Below, one piece after another: positions 21,777 to 30,760 of a stretch of DNA of 64,000 nt (positions are counted from its first letter, which is position 1; each line of letters starts with the position of its first letter). Location: the NCBI RefSeq assembly GCF_900215625.1, contig NZ_OBEK01000003.1, forward strand, positions 62,001 to 126,000. Reading direction: 5' to 3'. The notes under the pieces were generated by a model. The model saw only the letters and a program-made list of their open reading frames with translations. It did not search any database and was not told the origin of the DNA. Origin of the DNA: Terribacillus aidingensis. Lineage in GTDB: Bacteria > Bacillota > Bacilli > Bacillales > Amphibacillaceae. The position numbers and the translations under genes were made by a program.

Positions 21777-22306
21777 TTCTCTAACTGATAATCAGCTGCT
21801 TTACACTGCCCTTGAAACATACATGTAGAGATACCCAATTCCTTCGCAGGAAGTAAGTCCAGTTCTCTATCGCCAATTGCTAAATCAACACCATGTTTGT
21901 TATGTAAGTATTTATACGAAGCCGCATCTGGCTTCCGCGGAAAACCATCATCACCGGCTACCATGTCGACAAAATACTTTTCCCAGCCGTAGTGCTGCAG
22001 AATATCCAGAACTTGTGCTCTCTTTTTGTGTGTCATAATCACATTCTTGTCCGCAAATTTCAGTATCTCTTCGACTTGATCGAATGGCTTTAAATCAGCT
22101 GGTACTAGTTTTTTTATAATCTCTTTAATTTCAGCTTCTTTGTCACTTGAAACAGCATAATATCGTACTGCGTGTGCGAACGAAACCTTTAAGTTTTGGT
22201 AGATCTCCTTTTCTGGGATATGTTCACCCACTACTGTCAAGAAAGCGTGCGTATAAGCTGGATAAGTATCAAATAATGTTCCGTCGAAATCCCATAGGAT
22301 GTTCAA
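21731..22306 (-). CDS. HAD-superfamily phosphatase
   Basis: A 191-residue HAD hydrolase. Motif I is LWDFDGTLFDT, motif II the Thr in IMTHKK, and the C-terminal acidic motif IGDRELDLLPA, with a small helical cap between. It resembles phosphoglycolate phosphatase-like and pyrophosphatase-like enzymes, so a small phosphorylated metabolite is the likely substrate. The start TTG at 22306 (residues LNILWDF) is chosen because motif I of HAD proteins lies at the extreme N-terminus and GGCAGGG precedes it. The longer open frame adds an unlikely hydrophobic extension. Confidence 0.82.
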   Translation of the reverse strand: MNILWDFDGTLFDTYPAYTHAFLTVVGEHIPEKEIYQNLKVSFAHAVRYYAVSSDKEAEIKEIIKKLVPADLKPFDQVEEILKFADKNVIMTHKKRAQVLDILQHYGWEKYFVDMVAGDDGFPRKPDAASYKYLHNKHGVDLAIGDRELDLLPAKELGISTCMFQGQCKAADYQLENYADFFKLDFLVTKQ

Positions 22307-22415
22307 AGCGTATCCCTGCCTTTTACCTGTATAGTTTTGATAGGACAAGTCTAACATAACTAGAATAGGAAATAGATACATCGTTTTACATTTAGAGAAA
22401 ATAAGGAGATATACA

Positions 22416-23264
22416 TTGACACAAATTAAAAACATTGGCCGCTTTTGCCCAAATGATGATAGCGGTTATATTATAAACGAAGCAAATCAAACGAAAATTG
22501 CATCTGCTTATGACGATTTAATTGAAAAGGTAATACTTACTTATCAAAACCAGCTTGGTTCAAATCTGCACAGTATCTATATACGGGGGTCTATTCCGCG
22601 CGGTCTGGGAATCTTAGGAGTTTCTGATTTAGATACAATTTGTATCACAAAGAAGCGAATAGAAGCTACAGATTTAGTCTGGGTTAGCAAAGCAGAAGAA
22701 GAATTAAATAACAGCTTCCCATGTGTGAGCGGTATTGAAATGAGTTTTTATCCTATCGAAGATTTTAACGATACGAAGTCTTTTTCCATCATCCCGTTTA
22801 TGATCAAAACACATAGCGTTTGCGTATTAGGTGAAGATGTCAGCTCGCATTTACCTTCATACAAAGCTGATAAGACGCTGGCTAATCACCACATTGTCCA
22901 CTTAGAGGACCAAATTGAACAAGCGAAAAAGGACCTTCAAGATAATGAAGAGAAAGAGGATGTTTTAGATTGCTGCAGCTGGATTATGAAGATTATCGTC
23001 AGATCTGGCCTTGCTTTCGTACTGGACCATGTAAAACGCTACACGCGAGATTTATACCCTGCATATGAAGCATTTGCTAAACACTATCCGCAGTACAAAC
23101 TCAATATGAGGCAAGCGCTGGAATATGCGATTAATCCAGTTCCAGATTGGAAGCAATTAATGACTTTTTTAAATGTGATGGAAGAATGGCTGGTTAAAGA
23201 AGCTGACAAATGGCTATTGCATTATAACCCGCACAGAATCAGTAACATGAAACTGCATCCCTAA
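22416..23264 (+). CDS. Nucleotidyltransferase-fold protein
   Basis: A 282-residue protein with a polymerase-beta-like nucleotidyltransferase motif: GS in YIRGSIPRGLG followed by DLD in GVSDLDTICI. The remaining residues form a helical C-terminal domain, as in aminoglycoside or tRNA-type nucleotidyltransferases. It could add a nucleotide to a small molecule, protein or RNA, and the substrate is unknown. TTG start at 22416 follows TAAGGAG with an 8-base spacer. It is divergent from the HAD gene, with about 110 bases between. Confidence 0.75.
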   Translation: MTQIKNIGRFCPNDDSGYIINEANQTKIASAYDDLIEKVILTYQNQLGSNLHSIYIRGSIPRGLGILGVSDLDTICITKKRIEATDLVWVSKAEEELNNSFPCVSGIEMSFYPIEDFNDTKSFSIIPFMIKTHSVCVLGEDVSSHLPSYKADKTLANHHIVHLEDQIEQAKKDLQDNEEKEDVLDCCSWIMKIIVRSGLAFVLDHVKRYTRDLYPAYEAFAKHYPQYKLNMRQALEYAINPVPDWKQLMTFLNVMEEWLVKEADKWLLHYNPHRISNMKLHP

Positions 23265-23295
23265 AAAAAGCCCGCCTGTTCCGCAGGCGGGCTTC
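23265..23295 (-). terminator. Terminator between nucleotidyltransferase gene and namA
   Basis: Perfect 8-base GC stem (23270-23277 with 23285-23292), followed on the minus strand by seven T. It serves namA and probably also stops transcription from the left. Confidence 0.85.
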
Positions 23296-23309
23296 ATAGG
23301 CAAATTCAC

Positions 23310-24332
23310 TTAAAATCCAGCTTCATACTGCTTCGGTACAGCTGTCTCTTTTCGCAGCTGTTTTGCCGCTTCTAATGTCCAATATGGATTTCGCAGCATC
23401 CCTCTTCCAACTTGGACAAGATCTGCTTCTTCATTTCCAATCACAGCGTTTGCCAATGTTGGGTCATCTAGTCTGCCGACTGCCATTACGGGAACTTGCA
23501 GCGCTTCTTTAATTTGACGTGCTAATGGCACTTGGTAAGCTGCATGTGTTCCTGGTCTTCCCCAAGCAGCAATTTGGCCTTCACCGCCAGAAGAAATATC
23601 AAATACATCTGCTCCTGCATCTTTGTATGCTTTTGCGAACTCGATACTTTCCTCAATACCATAGCCGCCTTCCACATACTCTTTTGCCGAAATTCGCATA
23701 ATTAACGGCATATCAGCTGGCATTTCGGCTTTAGCTGCTTCAATAACTTCACGGCCGAATTTCGTTAGATTTTGGCCATATTCATCTTCTCGCTTGTTTG
23801 TAAGCGGAGAATGGAACTGATGAATTAAGTAGCCGTGCGCACCATGAATTTCGATTGCATCAAACCCGGCTTGTACGGCACGTCTTACGGCCAAACGGAA
23901 TTTTTCGACCATTCCTTTCACTTCGTCCGTTGTAAGCGCGCGAGGTGTCTTCGAGTTCTCATCAAACGGGATCGCAGATGGAGCTACAGGCTCTGCTGCA
24001 TCCTCTGCTTTACGTCCAGCATGTGCGATTTGGATGGCAATTTTTGCGCCATGGCTATGCACTGCGTCTACAATTCTTGTTAGCGCTGGAACTTGCTCAT
24101 CTGACCATAACCCTAAATCATAATCTGTGATTCGTCCGTCAGGCTCTACATCTGTCATCTCCACAATGATTAACCCAGTTCCGCCAACTGCTCTGCTGAC
24201 ATAATGCTGATAATGCCACTCATTCGCGATACCGTCTTTCTTCTCTACGGAATATTGACACATCGGCGGCATGACAACTCTGTTTTTCAGTTCTAGATTC
24301 TTTATTTTGTATGTACTAAATAAATTATCCAT
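23310..24332 (-). CDS. namA: NADPH dehydrogenase, old yellow enzyme (YqjM type)
   Basis: A 340-residue OYE, close to the 338 of B. subtilis YqjM. Diagnostic residues are visible: C25 and Y27 in MPPMCQYS, which tune the flavin in YqjM-type enzymes; the H-x-x-H pair in EIHGAHGYLIHQFHSPL; and the C-terminal R of VQVGRGMLRNPYW. It reduces activated C=C bonds of electrophiles with NADPH and helps against oxidative or electrophile stress. The start at 24332 follows GGAGGAG by 9 bases; the upstream in-frame ATG has no ribosome site. It sits downstream of a marR gene, with its own promoter and palindrome. Confidence 0.93.
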   Translation of the reverse strand: MDNLFSTYKIKNLELKNRVVMPPMCQYSVEKKDGIANEWHYQHYVSRAVGGTGLIIVEMTDVEPDGRITDYDLGLWSDEQVPALTRIVDAVHSHGAKIAIQIAHAGRKAEDAAEPVAPSAIPFDENSKTPRALTTDEVKGMVEKFRLAVRRAVQAGFDAIEIHGAHGYLIHQFHSPLTNKREDEYGQNLTKFGREVIEAAKAEMPADMPLIMRISAKEYVEGGYGIEESIEFAKAYKDAGADVFDISSGGEGQIAAWGRPGTHAAYQVPLARQIKEALQVPVMAVGRLDDPTLANAVIGNEEADLVQVGRGMLRNPYWTLEAAKQLRKETAVPKQYEAGF

Positions 24333-24353
24333 GTTAACCACTCCTCCATAAAT

Positions 24354-24405
24354 ATACATGCATTACACATGCATATAATTTAGCGTTTCTAAATTGTCCT
24401 GTCAA
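24354..24405 (-). promoter_or_regulatory. namA promoter with palindromic operator
   Basis: On the minus strand TTGACA (24400-24405) and TAAATT (24377-24382) are 17 bases apart. Downstream, two ATGCAT repeats (24358-24363 and 24369-24374), five bases apart inside an AT-rich inverted repeat, sit where a MarR dimer would block RNA polymerase. The adjacent MarR-type regulator is the natural candidate to bind it. Confidence 0.7.
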
Positions 24406-24423
24406 TTTAAAAGCTTCCACAAA

Positions 24424-24447
24424 AAAAGTACCTTTTTAGGTACTTTT
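24424..24447 (-). terminator. Terminator of the marR-type gene
   Basis: Ten-base stem (24424-24433 with 24438-24447) overlapping the marR stop, followed on the minus strand by a T run. Confidence 0.75.
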
Positions 24448-24874
24448 AGGTCATTCTTAGGTTCTGCAATAATTGCTGGAAGATACCTTCCGAATCAACT
24501 TCTGAAAGATTCGTTTTTAAAACTTCATGAAACGCTTCCAAGCCACGCTGCAGTTTTTGCTCTCCTATTTCTGTGAGCTGCGTATACGTTCCTCTGCGGT
24601 CATCTGTACAGTCCTTCTTTTGCAAAGCACCACAGTCGCTTGCTTCCATATTACCAACCAGCCTGGAAAGCGCACTTTGACTCAGGCCAATCAATTCCTG
24701 CAGCTGCTGTAAACGGAGCTTTTTTTCAGGAGCTTCGGAAAGATAGTATAAAACATAAAACTCTTTGATTGATAAGCTGTACTCTTTTTGAAGAACTGTT
24801 TCCAGTTCCTTTTTTATTTTTATTTGTAAGTTGTCCAGTGCCAACCACTCATCCATGAACGCCTGGTTTGTCAT
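24446..24874 (-). CDS. MarR-family transcriptional regulator
   Basis: A 142-residue winged-helix protein. The recognition helix region LIGLSQSALSRLVGNMEASD and the wing (DDRRGTYTQLTEIGEQKL) are typical of MarR. The start is ATG 24874 (MTNQAF), 8 bases after AGGTGG. There are two cysteines, including one in SDCGALQKKDCTDDRR at the wing, a position where some MarR/OhrR-type proteins sense electrophiles or oxidants. Because the next gene downstream is the electrophile-responsive namA, control of namA by this regulator is a reasonable inference. Confidence 0.87.
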   Translation of the reverse strand: MTNQAFMDEWLALDNLQIKIKKELETVLQKEYSLSIKEFYVLYYLSEAPEKKLRLQQLQELIGLSQSALSRLVGNMEASDCGALQKKDCTDDRRGTYTQLTEIGEQKLQRGLEAFHEVLKTNLSEVDSEGIFQQLLQNLRMT

Positions 24875-24967
24875 AAGAAATTCCACCTATTCTTATCTCA
24901 AATACTATACGTCTAACTATACTGGAATTGAGAAGGCAGCTCAAATTTAATTTTCAAGCACAAAGAA

Positions 24968-24991
24968 AAGGAGGGATAATAACCCCTCCTT
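24968..24991 (-). terminator. Terminator of the aldo/keto reductase gene
   Basis: Eight-base stem (24968-24975 with 24984-24991), about 30 bases after the stop and followed by a T-rich stretch on the minus strand. Confidence 0.7.
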
Positions 24992-25020
24992 CAAATTTTT
25001 CTCTAATGAATCTTTTCTGC

Positions 25021-25998
25021 TTACCAAGCATACGCTTGCGGAGCGGGACCGCCGGGACCTGGGAATATCTCATCCAAGCGTTTTAAAGCAGCTTGATCTA
25101 AATTCGTTTCAATCGCCGCAAAAGCGCTCTCGAGCTGTTCAACCGTACGCGGTCCGATAATCGGCGCTGTTACGGCGGGATTAGCAAGCTGCCAAGCCAA
25201 CGAAACAGTATCTTGAGATTTTCCTAATTCATCACACAAACTTTTGAACTGTTCCAATTGAGTTCGCTGCGTGTTTATCTTTTCAGCAATGTCCCCGCTG
25301 CGGCTTCCAGGCAATTTCTTGAGCGCATTTCGGCCGAGCAGCCCTCCATCAAGCGGACTCCATGTGATAATACCGATACCGAGTTGTTTTGCTGCGGGAA
25401 GCACTTCTAATTCAGCATACCGACAGTTCAAATTATACTTATGCTGTTCCGATACAAGGCCAAGAAAATGGCGGTGTTTAGCAGCGCCCTGTGCCACAGC
25501 AAGCTGCCAGGCCGCAAAATTACTGGAACCGACATATCCGATTTTGCCTTGGCTGATACCTAATTCAAAGGCTCCCCATAACTCTTCCCAAGTTACGGCA
25601 GGATCAATGTGGTGCATTTGATACAACTCAACATGATCCGTTTGCAAGCGTTCAAGCGATCCTTCAAGATGCCGCCGTATTTTAAATGCTGACAATCCCG
25701 CTTTATCATTCGGACCATCCATTGCATCCTGCATGGACCCGTAAACCTTTGTACCGAGCACTACCTTTTCTCTTCTGCCTCCGCCTTGCTTAAACCATTT
25801 ACCGATAATAGTTTCCGTCAGACCAGCATTTTCACCGCCGTAAACATTAGCCGTATCAAAAAAATTAATGCCAGCATCAAGTGCTGTATCCATAATACGA
25901 AATGCTTCCTTTTCGTCCGTAGCAGTACCAAAATTCATTGTGCCTAAACAAAGCCTGCTCACTCTTAATCCTGATTTACCCAGGTATTGATAGTCCAT
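25021..25998 (-). CDS. Aldo/keto reductase
   Basis: A 325-residue TIM-barrel oxidoreductase. The catalytic tetrad is recognisable: D and Y in FFDTANVYGG, K in LGTKVYG, and H in YQMHHIDP. The C-terminal phosphate-binding segment is IIGPRTVEQL. It reduces aldehydes or ketones with NADPH, and the substrate is unknown. The gene lies alone on the minus strand and ends in AYAW. It resembles the YghZ/YccK-type group. Confidence 0.92.
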   Translation of the reverse strand: MDYQYLGKSGLRVSRLCLGTMNFGTATDEKEAFRIMDTALDAGINFFDTANVYGGENAGLTETIIGKWFKQGGGRREKVVLGTKVYGSMQDAMDGPNDKAGLSAFKIRRHLEGSLERLQTDHVELYQMHHIDPAVTWEELWGAFELGISQGKIGYVGSSNFAAWQLAVAQGAAKHRHFLGLVSEQHKYNLNCRYAELEVLPAAKQLGIGIITWSPLDGGLLGRNALKKLPGSRSGDIAEKINTQRTQLEQFKSLCDELGKSQDTVSLAWQLANPAVTAPIIGPRTVEQLESAFAAIETNLDQAALKRLDEIFPGPGGPAPQAYAW

Positions 25999-26384
25999 GT
26001 TTGAATCTCCAATCTATCTGTTATTTACGAAAACTAGTAATCTCACTTTTCATTACCTGTCATAACAACTACTTGGGCTTCCCTTCTTTAAACCAATCCT
26101 GCTTAGGCAAAGAACTGAAAAAAGCAGCTATTGCCCAAAGTCCTCAAAAAGCATTTCTACACTGGCACGCTGAATCCCTGTTTTAGCGAAAGTTTATCTG
26201 TTATCAACGTCTTTTCTCCTGACTAGAAGGATCAGGACAGTTCGTGTATCGTCTTAGAAAAATAAAAAGCTGACAATCAACTAGAAAATTCGCATTTATA
26301 TTAAAATCAGACGAGAACAACACATGATGTACACAAGAGGTTCTTATAATAAGTACAAACGAAAATGTAAGAGGAGATATAAAC

Positions 26385-26552
26385 ATGTTATTGTTCTTAT
26401 TCGGCTTTTTTATTGTAGCCATTATCACAGTCTTAACGCCCAAACACCTTTTTCATTATCACGAAGAAATCTCTGCGGCAGCAACACAACAAGCAAAAAC
26501 TGAAGCGGCTAATTACTTAAATGCAAACCGCGACAACCATGTTAATCACTAA
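26385..26552 (+). CDS. Small single-TM protein (55 aa)
   Basis: ATG at 26385 follows AGAGGAG with a 7-base spacer. The protein has one N-terminal membrane helix (LLFLFGFFIVAIITVL) and a His/Ala/Asn-rich tail (FHYHEEISAAATQQAK...). Function unknown. The good ribosome site and coherent layout support it. Confidence 0.6.
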   Translation: MLLFLFGFFIVAIITVLTPKHLFHYHEEISAAATQQAKTEAANYLNANRDNHVNH

Positions 26553-26739
26553 AATAATCACGTCAACGGAGCGCTTGTTATCTGGACAGCGAATAGCTAT
26601 AAAGTTTTCTTATACTAGTTCACTTAAAGATAAGTGGGCTATTTTTTGAAGCATTGTGGAAAAATTATGATTAAATGGTTAGGAATAATTTTTATCTATA
26701 ACTTACATAGTGAGTGGTTAAATAAAAGCGGAGAATAGC

Positions 26740-27249
26740 TTGGAGATTACTAAAATTAGAAAATGAATTAACAGTCACAAGTAAAAACGCAATCTGATTT
26801 TTAATGTCAGCTTATCATCTGGTCAATCATCACAATACTGTTTACTCTGTCTTAAGAATCGAACCAGAAAAACATCTTTATGTTATTTGCAACAGGTTGT
26901 TTCCTTTATCCGTTGGTATTTCTACTTTATTAAAAGCTGATTGGAAATCCAAAGATAATCCATTGGGTGATCTAGGTTTATATTTAAATCTTGCTCAGCT
27001 GATCTATTTTCCTATTCCTTCTTGGGAATTATAGAAAGCCCGAGTAATGCCATTATGTTATTTACAATCATAACAGGAGCTCACTTTTTCCTTACGGATG
27101 GTTTTATAATGCTAAACCATATTATGTAATGGCACCAATAATCTCGGTAATAATTATTTTTAGGAATATTCTTAGATGGAAAAAATCTATGGTTAGAGCC
27201 ACTTGCAATGGTTGTTCTTTTAGTATTTTTAATTTATTGGTTCACTTAG
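26740..27249 (+). pseudogene. Decayed multi-TM membrane protein gene
   Basis: Coding-like sequence runs through three frames with at least three frameshifts and several stops. In order, the recognisable parts are EITKIRK, ELTVTSKNA, LIIWSIITILFTLS, NIFMLFATGCFLYPL, KADWKSKDNPLGDLGLYL, NLAQLIYFPI, FLGIIESPSNAIMLFTIITG, PYGWFYNAKPYYVMAPIISV and FLGIFLDGKNLWLEPLAM, ending WFT and a stop at 27247-27249. Together they would form a membrane protein of about 170 residues with five or six helices. The pattern recalls the DUF7010 group of Bacillaceae membrane proteins, from memory and not verified. Confidence 0.75.
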
Positions 27250-27993
27250 ATTATAAGAAAAAATCTGTAACGTATATGAAAGAGACTGGAGCATAACTGT
27301 TTTGCTATATAAACTCCAAACAATACTGCGAATAACAGCAGTATTGTTTGGAGTTTTTTCTTCGATAAGAACTAGCGTGCAGCGCGCCGCTTCAGAAATA
27401 CACGCCGCTGAATTGCGCTATGAGAAACCCTCACTAGCGCAGCTGCCTACGAAAGCACCACAGAAAAAGCGATTCACTCCTCCTACGGCACGAGCCAAAA
27501 CGCAGCAGGTTTAATCACCTGCGAGCAGACCAACACCGCGGAAAACGTGCATTTTGCTTAAGCAACTATCTGAGGACTGCTTTAAAAAATGTTCGATTTA
27601 TTGAAAGTTCGCTCTTAGAATGAATTAACCTTGTTTGTCTCAGGCTCTGTTGTTGTCTTATTTATACTGCTACGGTATATATTTCATTGTTACTTAATCA
27701 CCATTTTAAGACATATCTCCATTCTTGGTGTATTGCGCTACAGTGCCGAACCCGTTACCATTATTGATTTGCGCTTTTTCATTTACTAAATTTGTTGAGG
27801 TTAACTTTTCTGAACGATAATACGACTAAAAACAACATTAACAATGAATAATCAGCTTTATAGACCTATGTAACGATGGCGAATTATGTCGAAATAAATA
27901 GAGACGAAGACAATCGGACAGAATCACACGCAAAACAAACTCCGGCATCCGTATCCATTTGATTTCGTTATACGATCACTAGGAGGAGATTTT
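27250..27993. other. Long intergenic region with hairpin and GC-skewed degenerate segment
   Basis: This 740-base gap contains a perfect 19-base hairpin (27311-27356), then about 180 bases (27370-27550) of distinctly more GC-rich sequence without a reading frame, then AT-rich DNA leading to the PL11 lyase. The GAGACTGG motif shortly before the hairpin and the segment after it look like a mobile intergenic repeat of the type scattered in Bacillaceae genomes, but only one copy is in this window. Confidence 0.45.
27311..27360 (+). terminator. Perfect 19-bp hairpin followed by T run
   Basis: Left arm 27311-27329 and right arm 27338-27356 are exact reverse complements with an 8-base loop, and TTTTTTC follows. 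It is formally a strong terminator, but it lies after a pseudogene and may instead be part of a repeat element. Confidence 0.75.
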
Positions 27994-29832
27994 TTGTCTT
28001 ACTTTAACAAAAGAATCTGTAAGGCTATCAGTATGCTGATAGCAATCGTACTCGTTGCATCATCCTTCTTACCACTTGTTTCCGCCCAAGCGGAAACTGC
28101 TCCAAGACAAATGGAAAAGCTTGGACGCGGTGCAGTTGCTGTTCGCGATGGGTCCAATGTGTTTATCAGCTGGCGCTTGCTCGCATTGGATGAACCAGGA
28201 ATAGGATTTAATATTTATCGTTCCTCTCCGGGTGAGAAAGAAATTAAACTTAACGATTCTGTTCTAACTAACAGCACAAACTATCAAGACAAGACTGCTA
28301 ATACATCAGAAGACAACACGTATCGCATCGTTCCTGTTATTGGCGGAAAGGAAACAAATGAACAAAAAGCCGGCTCCACGTTTACATTAAAAGCTGGTAA
28401 GGCAGACGGTCCTTATGTATCAATCCCCATAAAAAAAGGTGGGCCAATCCGCAACGTATGGATAGGCGATTTTGATGGGAACGGAGAATATGACTACTTG
28501 GTTGTACGCAATAAAGAAAAACACCAAGTAGTCGAAGCTTACAAACAAGACGGTACTTTTTTGTGGTCAGCAAACATGGGACCAAACAGTAAAAACAAAA
28601 ACAGAATATCCCCTGGTTCCGCAACACTGGATACCGGTATGTGGGATGGCGCAACAGTTTATGACTTAGATGGTGATGGAAAAGCAGAGGTCATTCTCAA
28701 GATTGCTGACGGCGTAACTTTTGGTGATGGGGAGCGCTGGACAGATAGCAGCGACTCTAAACAATGGATAGCTATCCTCGATGGATTGACTGGGGAACTG
28801 AAAAGCACGAGCTCTTTACCAAATGATTATATCTCCATGGGCCCGCTTGCTACTCAACTAGGAATTGGTTATCTAAACGGAAAAACACCCAGCGTTGTCG
28901 TTTATGCGAAAAATCGCAATAAAGACAGAACATTTAATTTAGTCATGTCTGCTTATAGTTATAATGGATCAGATCTAGAGATGGATTGGAAATGGCTGCG
29001 CGGATCTCAGGACGCTGGCGATAGCCATCAAATACGAATTGGTGATTACAATAGCGACGGAAAAGATGAAATAAGCCAAATTGGTTTTATGTTAAATGGC
29101 GATGGTACTTTACGTTATTCTCTAGCTGATGACAATGTCGGACACGGCGATCGTTTTTATATAGGAAAGTTCGATCCCAACAGTGACGGTTTCCAAGGAT
29201 TTGGTGTACAACAAGATAACCGAAGTGGTTTGATGGAGCATTACTATGATGCATCAAACGGCTCCATGCTTTGGCAGCATGTAGATAAAGCAACTGCTGG
29301 AACTCAGGACGTAGGGCGAGCCGACGTTGGAGATATAGATCCAAGATACCCTGGATATGAGGTCTGGTCATTTTCAGGCATTTACAATGGTCCCACAAAT
29401 ACGCAAATCACAACGAGAGAAAATCAACCCTACCCTTCCTTCCGCTTATGGTGGGATGGAGACCTGCTAAGTGAAAGCTGGAATGACGGGAAAATTGAAA
29501 AGTGGAATTACGACACCAATAAAGTTTCCCGCCTCGTAACAAATTGGAAATTTGAATTCGCCAAAGTAAACGACCGAAGAGCTCCGGCGTTTTATGGTGA
29601 TATATTCGGTGACTGGCGCGAAGAAGTAGTTATGACGAATCGAGATTATGATAAATTAATCATATTTACAACTTCTACTCCAACCGACAAACGCTTGTAT
29701 ACACTAGCTCAAAACCCAATGTATCGGAATAGCATGACACTCAAAGGGTATTATCAGTCTCATTTAACTGATTATTACCTTGGAAGTGAGATGGCGGCAC
29801 CTCCGAAACCGAATATTTACCTGGCACAATGA
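27994..29832 (+). CDS. Secreted rhamnogalacturonan lyase, PL11 (YesW/YesX type)
   Basis: A 612-residue polysaccharide lyase of family 11. A signal peptide covers about residues 1-32 (cleavage near SAQA), then an N-terminal fibronectin-like region and an eight-bladed propeller carrying repeated calcium-binding DxDxDG-type loops such as FDGNGEYDYL, LDGDGKAEV, YNSDGKDE and DPNSDGF. It cleaves the rhamnogalacturonan I backbone of pectin by beta-elimination outside the cell. TTG at 27994 follows AGGAGG by 7 bases. Exported, so closer in role to YesW than to intracellular YesX. It stands apart from the galactoside import operon, but both would act on RG-I, whose side chains include galactan. Confidence 0.93.
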   Translation: MSYFNKRICKAISMLIAIVLVASSFLPLVSAQAETAPRQMEKLGRGAVAVRDGSNVFISWRLLALDEPGIGFNIYRSSPGEKEIKLNDSVLTNSTNYQDKTANTSEDNTYRIVPVIGGKETNEQKAGSTFTLKAGKADGPYVSIPIKKGGPIRNVWIGDFDGNGEYDYLVVRNKEKHQVVEAYKQDGTFLWSANMGPNSKNKNRISPGSATLDTGMWDGATVYDLDGDGKAEVILKIADGVTFGDGERWTDSSDSKQWIAILDGLTGELKSTSSLPNDYISMGPLATQLGIGYLNGKTPSVVVYAKNRNKDRTFNLVMSAYSYNGSDLEMDWKWLRGSQDAGDSHQIRIGDYNSDGKDEISQIGFMLNGDGTLRYSLADDNVGHGDRFYIGKFDPNSDGFQGFGVQQDNRSGLMEHYYDASNGSMLWQHVDKATAGTQDVGRADVGDIDPRYPGYEVWSFSGIYNGPTNTQITTRENQPYPSFRLWWDGDLLSESWNDGKIEKWNYDTNKVSRLVTNWKFEFAKVNDRRAPAFYGDIFGDWREEVVMTNRDYDKLIIFTTSTPTDKRLYTLAQNPMYRNSMTLKGYYQSHLTDYYLGSEMAAPPKPNIYLAQ

Positions 29833-29848
29833 TTGATTAATAGATTGG

Positions 29849-29888
29849 GAAGGCCCCCGGAGTTTGCTTCAGGGGCTTTCTTTTACTT
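29849..29888 (+). terminator. Terminator of the PL11 lyase gene
   Basis: Stem GAAGGCCCC (29849-29857) with GGGGCTTTC (29872-29880), followed by TTTTACTTT. Confidence 0.75.
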
Positions 29889-30530
29889 TCCCAACACCTT
29901 ACCCTCTCTTCTTAAAAATAACTGAATTAGCAACACTCTATCTGTCCTTCTTAGCTTGCATGATTATGTTCGCTGATAACAGCTGCACTTAACTCGTATA
30001 TTCTCTTCATTGATTATCTCTGCAGCGCACCACATTATTCTAAACTCGTGTAACATTATCACCAGTAAATCCAGCAAAAATACGTTCCTATATTCCATGC
30101 AATCGCCGAACATTTTTTTAGTTAACACTAAATGTTATTCAGTTTCACTTTAAACATCAGACTTCTCGCAATTTTCTTTACTATAAATGTGTTGATTATC
30201 TCCTTTTTCATGCAGACCACTTTTGCAACTCTATTGTGTATGGCCATAATGCCAACTCTGTTTAGCAGGTTGCATATCTCTTTTATCGGAATGTTAATTG
30301 TATTTGCAGCCCTGTAAATGGGAGTATATTCTTTCGTGACGATCATAAAAAATTAGTAAAAACCTAGACCAGATGCTCACCAATTAAATTAAATACTATT
30401 AGGCATTTGCCAAAATTACTTCTAGGTGATATACTAAGGTTAATTATTTTTGTTCGGTGTAAAATTTGCGAGAAGAGAGATCTCTTCCTTATAATTTTTT
30501 ATCTTAAAAACAAGGGTAGTAATACAAGCG

Positions 30531-30544
30531 TGGGATATCCCACC
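30531..30544 (+). promoter_or_regulatory. Leader palindrome next to the ribosome site of csp copy 2
   Basis: GTGGGATATCCCAC is a perfect 14-base palindrome ending a few bases before the AGGAGG of the cold-shock gene. Folded in the mRNA it would sit beside the ribosome site. Csp leaders are known to refold at low temperature, but a specific thermosensor here is inference. Confidence 0.4.
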
Positions 30545-30559
30545 ACAGGAGGCAATACT

Positions 30560-30760
30560 ATGGAACAAGGTACAGTAAAATGGTTTAACGCAGACAAAGG
30601 TTTCGGTTTCATCGAAGTTGAAGGCGGAGACGATGTATTCGTACATTTCAGCGCTATCCAAGGCGAAGGCTTCAAATCTTTAGACGAAGGTCAAAAAGTA
30701 TCTTTCGAAATCGAACAAGGTCAACGCGGACCTCAAGCTGTTAACGTAAACAAAGGTTAA
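30560..30760 (+). CDS. Cold-shock protein (CspA/CspB family), copy 2
   Basis: A 66-residue cold-shock domain protein differing from copy 1 (272-472) at seven positions, all conservative or near the C-terminus (S32A, T40S, T48S, V51I, A61V, Q64N, V66G). RNP1 KGFGFI and RNP2 VFVHF are intact. ATG 30560 follows AGGAGG with the same GCAATA-type spacer as copy 1, while the leader further upstream is unrelated. The role is RNA chaperone activity in cold and in growth. Confidence 0.95.
   Translation: MEQGTVKWFNADKGFGFIEVEGGDDVFVHFSAIQGEGFKSLDEGQKVSFEIEQGQRGPQAVNVNKG

Larger units (their letters stand above)
29833..30559. other. Intergenic region, no secure gene
   Basis: After the lyase terminator this gap holds AT-rich sequence. 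Frames at about 30132-30317 (plus) and 30128-30346 (minus) overlap each other, lack ribosome sites and resemble nothing known; the plus frame could be a fragment of a membrane protein. Near the right end are two perfect palindromes in the csp leader: an AGAGATCTCT-centred one near 30475-30490 and GTGGGATATCCCAC at 30531-30544. Confidence 0.4.

Noticed and set aside
27700-27993. cre site upstream of the PL11 lyase
   Set aside because: A GCGCTTTTTCA stretch looked similar, but the central CG and arm spacing do not fit the consensus.
30128-30346. Overlapping opposite frames in the intergenic region before csp copy 2
   Set aside because: Both are low-complexity, lack ribosome sites, and neither resembles a known protein. 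Kept only as part of the intergenic description.
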